Assembly: GCF_002115745.1 (NCBI RefSeq)
Contig: NZ_JFKB01000009.1
Location: 1 to 64,000 of the forward strand
DNA: 64,000 bases
Source of the DNA: Thalassospira alkalitolerans
Lineage (GTDB): Bacteria > Pseudomonadota > Alphaproteobacteria > Rhodospirillales > Thalassospiraceae
Reading direction: 5' to 3'
Part shown: piece after piece, positions 59,644-64,000 of the stretch
Layout of the letters: each line of letters opens with the position of its first letter
Numbering within the stretch: the first letter of the stretch is position 1
Program-made: the position numbers and the translations under genes
The notes under the pieces: model-generated
Seen by the model: the letters and a program-made list of their open reading frames with translations, nothing else
Told to the model about the DNA's origin: nothing
Databases searched by the model: none

Positions 59644-62600
59644 TCAGTTCGTAAAGTCGAGCTCTTTCTGCTCTTTCTGGGAATAAACCTCTGCCTGGTG
59701 CAGATCGACCGACACCAGCGAGGAAACACCGCGTTCCGCCATGGTCACACCAAACAGGCGGTTCATACGGGCCATGGTCATACGGTGATGGGTAATCACC
59801 ATGAACCGGGTATTGGCATGACGGCCAATGGCTTCAAGCAGCTTACAGAACCGGTCAACATTGGCGTCATCAAGCGGTGCATCAACTTCGTCAAGCACGC
59901 AAATCGGTGCCGGGTTGGTCATAAACACAGCAAACAGCAGGGCCATTGCCGTAAGCGCCTGTTCCCCACCTGACAGTAACGAAAGATGCTGTAATTTTTT
60001 GCCCGGTGGGGATGCCATGATTTCAAGACCGGCTTCCAATGGATCATCAGCATCGGTCAGCATTAGATGCGCGCCGCCCCCGCCAAACAGGCGGACGAAT
60101 AATTGCTGGAAATGTTTATCGACTTCGTCAAATGCGGCCTTCAAGCGTGTTCGTGCTTCGCGGTTAAGCTGATTGATACCGTTGCGCAGCTTGTCTATGG
60201 CCGCGATCAAATCATCGCGCTCGGATACAAGCGTGTCTTTCTGTTCTTGCATTTCGGCCAGTTCAACTTCGGCACGCAGGTTGACCGCACCAAGGTTTTC
60301 ACGTTCGCGCGATTGGCGTTGCAACCGGGCTTCGATATCGGCTTCTGACGGTAATTCGACGGTCTGATCAATTTCGGCCAATTCGGCCAATTGATCTGGC
60401 GTCGCGTTAACGCGTTCGCGGATACGTTCGATCAAATCGTGTCGATGCTGCTCGGCCTGTTCCAAAAGCGCCTCACAGCGCACACGACCTTCGCGGGCTT
60501 CTGCCAGTTTTTGTTCGGCTTCTTTCAGATTATGATCGGCTTCGCGCTGGGCATTCTCGCAACGCGCCAATTCATCAGCCGCATCCTTGCGGGCCTGATC
60601 GGCAATTTCAATCCGATCTGATAAAATCGCCCGGCGTTCTTCGATCTCGTCGGGCTTAAGTTCAAGCTCCTCGAGCTCCATCCGGGCTTCTTCCTGGCGT
60701 TCACGCAATTGGGAAACCCGTTCACCGGCCCCCGATGCGCGGTCATTCCAGGACGCAATTTCATTTTCAACAAATGCAAGGCGCTGGTGACGACCCGAAG
60801 AATCGCGTTGCATGCGTTCAAGCTGACTACGTGCTTCCATCTGATCGGCACGCGCATCCGAAAGATCGGCACGCTTCTCAATCAGCTCGGCCTTGATTTC
60901 CATCAGGCCTTCACTTGATTCCTCGGGTGTTGCCGCCAATTCTTCCTGTTCGGCAATCAGTTCGTCCAAGTCCTGCTTGGCACGTCTTTCGGCTTCTTCG
61001 GCATTTTGCAGGCGCCCTTCGATGGCACTGGCATCGCGTTTAATATTGGCAATTTCTTCGCGGGCACGTGACAAGGCCCCGTCAGCTTCACGAAGGGCGC
61101 GATGGGCTTCCTGTTCGCTGTTACGGGCGGCTTCAACGTTTTCTGCCAAATGTTCAACATTTTCGCGCGCGCTATCGGCCTTTTCCAAAGCCAGCTCGAC
61201 GGCCTCGTCAACTTCTTCAAGCTCAAGGCGCAATTCTTCAAGTCTATTACGCTGCCGTAGCCGTATCGCGGCCGGAAGTTCCGCCCCAACCTTAATGCGA
61301 TATCCATCCCAGCGCCAAAGCGCCCCTTCGCGTGACACCAACCGCTGCCCGGTTTTAAGCGTCTTGGCCAGCCAATTCCCGGTCGCCTCATCATCAACCA
61401 CGCCGATCTGCCATAGGCGGCGGTTCAGAAGCGCCGGGCCATCAACAAATTTCACCAATGCCTGAACCCCATCGGGCAAGGCCGGATCATCCGTACCGGG
61501 ATCAACCGCCGACCAATGCATCAGGGCGTCTTCGGCGTCAGATGCATCAAGGTCTTCGCCCAATGCCGCGGCCATCGCCATTTCAAGGCCACTTGTCACC
61601 GACAGTTTTTCAATCACCGCCGGGAATTGCTGATCGGCATTGCCTTTGGCCAGGCTTTCAAGTGCCTCGATCTCGGCAACCAGTCGTGCCTTGCGGCTTT
61701 CAACATCACGAAGCGCATCACGCGATGTGGTTTCCGCCGTTTTCAGACTGTCTTCGCGGTCGCGCAATTCGGCAAGCCGCATCTCGGCCTCTTCAATGGC
61801 AAGCTTGCGCTGTTCACAAAGTTCTTCGCATTCTTCAAGCGCCAGACCGGCTTCTTCAAGCACCTCGGTAAAATCGGCCTCGACCCGGATATCATCAAGA
61901 CGGGCCACAGCCTCGTCATAACGATCGGTCAGGCGTGTCCGACGCGCAGAAAGTTCACTTAGGCGTTGCTGAACACTTTTAAGCCGGGCTTCTTCGGCAG
62001 CAGCCTTACCCGTCAGTTCTTCAACCTGCCCTTCAAGCGTTTCAACACGACCGGCCTTTTCGACGGCACGTTCTTTTGCTTCGTCGAGTTCATCACCTTC
62101 ACCGCCTTGGGCTTCGCGCAATTCTTCGCGCTCATCCTTAAGCTTGTTCAACGCGCCTTCGGCGTCACTTGCCAATTCGGCTTCGCGCGAAAGATCAGCA
62201 TCAATCTGCTGAATGCGGGCACGAAGCTGTGCCATCTGGGTTTCGATTTGCGCCTTGTCTTTGTCCAAGCCTTCGCGTTCGATGACCATGCGCTGAAGAG
62301 CAGCCGCCGCATCGCTTTCCTTTTTGCGAAGGTCGGGCATGCTGGCGGCAATATGGGCCTGAAGGGTGGTTGCCTCGGTCACCTGCGCGGTCAAATCACG
62401 CACAGCACTTTCACCCAGAACCAATAATTCACGGGCATCGGCTTTGCGTTTTTCGGCATCGGTCCACCGGATGTGGAACAACAAGGCTTCGGTCTGGCGA
62501 ATACTACCGCTTAGCTTGCGATAACGCTCGGCCTGACGAGCCTGTTTTTGCAAGGACGCAATCTGGCTATCAAGGGTTACCAGAACGTCTTCAAGACGTT

Positions 62601-63177
62601 CCATATTCTGTTCGGCACTTTTAAGGCGAAGCTCAGCCTCATGCCTGCGCGAATGCAGACCGGTGATACCGGCCGCTTCTTCCAGAACCAATCGGCGCTG
62701 ACTTGGTTTTGCCCCAATAAGCGCGCCAATTTTGCCTTGGGATACCATCGCATTTGATCGCGCACCGGTCGCCGCATCGGCAAACAGCAACTGAACATCG
62801 CGCGCACGAACATCCTTGCCATTGACCTTGTAATTCGACCCGCCACCGCGTTCGATCCGCCTTACGACCTCTAGCGTTTCAAAATCGTTGAACATGGCGG
62901 GCGCCTTGCGCTCTGCATTGTCCAAAACAACGGTCACTTCGGCAACGTTGCGCGCAGGACGGGACGATGTCCCGCCAAATATAACATCAGACATATCCGA
63001 GCCACGCATCTGCTTGGCCGAGGTTTCCCCCATGACCCAGCGCAATGCCTCGACAAGATTGGATTTGCCACAGCCATTCGGGCCGACAACACCTGTCAGC
63101 CCGTCTTCCACCAGTAATTCGGTTGAATCGACGAAGGACTTGAACCCCGTCAGCCGTAGCGATTTAAACTGGACCAA
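59644..63177 (-). CDS. smc: Chromosome segregation protein SMC
   Basis: The 1177-residue condensin ATPase has the N-terminal head with Walker A VGPNGCGKSNLVEALRWVMG (about 31-50) and the DDV-type SGVV of family origin. Two long coiled coils flank the hinge (about residues 505-650). The C-terminal head has the signature LLSGGEQALTAMALLFAVF and Walker B PICVLDEVDAPLDDANVDRF. It compacts and segregates chromosomes with ScpA and ScpB, which are not nearby. The start is TTG at 63177; the nearby ATG at 63181 is out of frame. Length is usual. Confidence 0.96.
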   Translation of the reverse strand: MVQFKSLRLTGFKSFVDSTELLVEDGLTGVVGPNGCGKSNLVEALRWVMGETSAKQMRGSDMSDVIFGGTSSRPARNVAEVTVVLDNAERKAPAMFNDFETLEVVRRIERGGGSNYKVNGKDVRARDVQLLFADAATGARSNAMVSQGKIGALIGAKPSQRRLVLEEAAGITGLHSRRHEAELRLKSAEQNMERLEDVLVTLDSQIASLQKQARQAERYRKLSGSIRQTEALLFHIRWTDAEKRKADARELLVLGESAVRDLTAQVTEATTLQAHIAASMPDLRKKESDAAAALQRMVIEREGLDKDKAQIETQMAQLRARIQQIDADLSREAELASDAEGALNKLKDEREELREAQGGEGDELDEAKERAVEKAGRVETLEGQVEELTGKAAAEEARLKSVQQRLSELSARRTRLTDRYDEAVARLDDIRVEADFTEVLEEAGLALEECEELCEQRKLAIEEAEMRLAELRDREDSLKTAETTSRDALRDVESRKARLVAEIEALESLAKGNADQQFPAVIEKLSVTSGLEMAMAAALGEDLDASDAEDALMHWSAVDPGTDDPALPDGVQALVKFVDGPALLNRRLWQIGVVDDEATGNWLAKTLKTGQRLVSREGALWRWDGYRIKVGAELPAAIRLRQRNRLEELRLELEEVDEAVELALEKADSARENVEHLAENVEAARNSEQEAHRALREADGALSRAREEIANIKRDASAIEGRLQNAEEAERRAKQDLDELIAEQEELAATPEESSEGLMEIKAELIEKRADLSDARADQMEARSQLERMQRDSSGRHQRLAFVENEIASWNDRASGAGERVSQLRERQEEARMELEELELKPDEIEERRAILSDRIEIADQARKDAADELARCENAQREADHNLKEAEQKLAEAREGRVRCEALLEQAEQHRHDLIERIRERVNATPDQLAELAEIDQTVELPSEADIEARLQRQSRERENLGAVNLRAEVELAEMQEQKDTLVSERDDLIAAIDKLRNGINQLNREARTRLKAAFDEVDKHFQQLFVRLFGGGGAHLMLTDADDPLEAGLEIMASPPGKKLQHLSLLSGGEQALTAMALLFAVFMTNPAPICVLDEVDAPLDDANVDRFCKLLEAIGRHANTRFMVITHHRMTMARMNRLFGVTMAERGVSSLVSVDLHQAEVYSQKEQKELDFTN

Positions 63178-63209
63178 TCATGCCCCCGGCCGCCCCATTC
63201 CCTGAATAA

Positions 63210-63238
63210 TTGCCGGACACCCATCGCGCATCCGGCAA
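63210..63238 (-). terminator. Hairpin between the DsbA-like gene and smc
   Basis: TTGCCGGA and TCCGGCAA pair around a 13-nt loop with a TTATT-type end. It lies 12 bp after the DsbA-like stop and may attenuate rather than stop read-through into smc. Confidence 0.5.
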
Positions 63239-63249
63239 CATAAATTTTA

Positions 63250-63846
63250 TCAATCGGTCAGTTCTTCGACCTTGTCTTCGAAGAACTTCAATTCGCGTGA
63301 ACCAGCAAAGGTTTCATCGCCAATAACAAAGCTCGGCGTTGAATTGACCTTGAATTCCTGTTCACCACGCATGCGCGACGCAACGATCCCGTTAATCAGG
63401 GCTTCATCCGCCATGCAGGCATCAACAGCCGCCCCGTCCATACCGGCAAAACGCACAACCTGTTTAATGCCTTCAATCGGGTCACTGGCACGTGCCCAGG
63501 TCAGCTGCGATTTGAACAACATGCCCAACACACCGAAATAACGATCATCACCAGCGCACTGCGCCACAGCGGCGGCACGCACAGCAACACCATCAAGCGG
63601 ATAATCGCGGAAAATCATTTTTGCCTTCCCGGTATCAATCAACGACTTTTTGATTTCCGGAAAGGTTTCATTATGGAACGCGGCACAATGCGGGCAGGTC
63701 AGCGACGCATACTCAATGATCGTCACCGGCGCATCCGGATTGCCAAGCACATGTTCCTTGTATTCTACAGCCTTGGCTTGCTGCGCCCCGACAACACTGA
63801 TCGCAAATGCGATTGCGACCGTAAAAAACTTAACTGCCTTCAGCAA
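63250..63846 (-). CDS. DsbA-like thiol-disulfide oxidoreductase, secreted
   Basis: The 198-residue protein has a signal peptide (FFTVAIAFAISVVGAQQAKA) and a thioredoxin-type domain with active site YASLTCPHCAAFH (CPHC). An inserted helical domain follows, and the cis-Pro loop is NSTPSFVIG. It belongs to the DsbA/ScsC-like family that oxidises periplasmic thiols. The TTG start has GGAGG at proper spacing. A promoter lies at 63876-63905. It is upstream of smc with a hairpin between. Confidence 0.92.
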   Translation of the reverse strand: MLKAVKFFTVAIAFAISVVGAQQAKAVEYKEHVLGNPDAPVTIIEYASLTCPHCAAFHNETFPEIKKSLIDTGKAKMIFRDYPLDGVAVRAAAVAQCAGDDRYFGVLGMLFKSQLTWARASDPIEGIKQVVRFAGMDGAAVDACMADEALINGIVASRMRGEQEFKVNSTPSFVIGDETFAGSRELKFFEDKVEELTD

Positions 63847-63875
63847 GGAAACCTCCGTTAAAACAATAATTTATG

Positions 63876-63905
63876 ATTACAAGCCTGTTGCAGCGCGGGA
63901 GTCAA
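63876..63905 (-). promoter_or_regulatory. Probable promoter of the DsbA-like gene
   Basis: On the minus strand TTGACT and TGTAAT are 18 bp apart, about 30 bp before the TTG start. Beyond it, to 64000, I see no gene. Confidence 0.5.
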
Positions 63906-64000
63906 CACGCCCCCCAAAAGCGCTAATGAGCCAACGAGTCGCCAAGATCGTTCTGAAATGCGGCAACTCCATGATCACACATTATGTAAAAATGATTCGA

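Noticed and set aside
1-64000. CRISPR arrays and rRNA genes
   Set aside because: No regularly spaced repeats or rRNA segments were seen on reading either strand.
63847-64000. A further gene at the right edge
   Set aside because: The stretch holds a probable promoter but no convincing coding start or family motif.

Overview
The window is about 13 kb of the right end of an integrated mobile element followed by about 51 kb of core chromosome from an alphaproteobacterium. The core points to Rhodospirillales, most like a marine Thalassospira-type organism; this is inferred from gene content and order, since no database was searched. Pointers are the paired b and b' F0 subunits, the aerobic cobaltochelatase pair CobS/CobT next to a J-domain protein and BolA, aroK-aroB near xerD, and several c-di-GMP proteins.

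Mobile element (1 to about 12,895). The left edge cuts a Tn3/Hin-type serine resolvase with a resolution-site-like inverted repeat beside it. Next come genes of unknown function, an apparently frameshifted gene, and an AT-rich convergent pair: a CHAT-domain (caspase-like) protease and an ankyrin-repeat protein. These are followed by a small membrane protein, a second membrane protein, a VirD4/TraG coupling ATPase and three small genes. A large serine recombinase closes the element, and its last codons lie inside a tRNA-Leu(CAA) gene, which marks the attachment site. The left end and any relaxase lie outside the window.

Core, 12.9-35.4 kb. YqaA-type membrane protein, dsbB, an AraC regulator with a TonB-dependent siderophore receptor, an HNH protein, rpmB with a clear promoter, a membrane GGDEF/EAL protein, cobS-cobT-gluQ, a J-domain protein divergent from bolA, a periplasmic quinoprotein-like dehydrogenase with a di-haem cytochrome c, a secreted solute-binding protein with a sensor-like tail, DUF2889, CBS and CNNM proteins, and aroK-aroB.

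Core, 35.5-54 kb. A 269-bp MITE-like inverted-repeat element, a two-gene envelope pair, xerD, an EAL-CBS-GGDEF protein, a minus-strand housekeeping cluster (DUF1285, CoA-type Nudix, DUF6111, CCA-adding enzyme, SGNH hydrolase), and divergent from it a four-gene MoxR/DUF58/BatA-DUF4159/VWA-amidotransferase-like operon. Then a LysR regulator divergent from a glutathionyl-hydroquinone reductase.

Core, 54-64 kb. Two methyltransferases, the F0 operon atpI-atpB-atpE-b'-b with a strong promoter and terminator, smc, and a DsbA-like thiol oxidoreductase.

The best candidate for an undescribed system is the CHAT/ankyrin convergent pair carried as element cargo. Other leads are a LiuR-like operator over the DUF2889 promoter, AraC- and LysR-type operators, the MITE, and several small membrane proteins.
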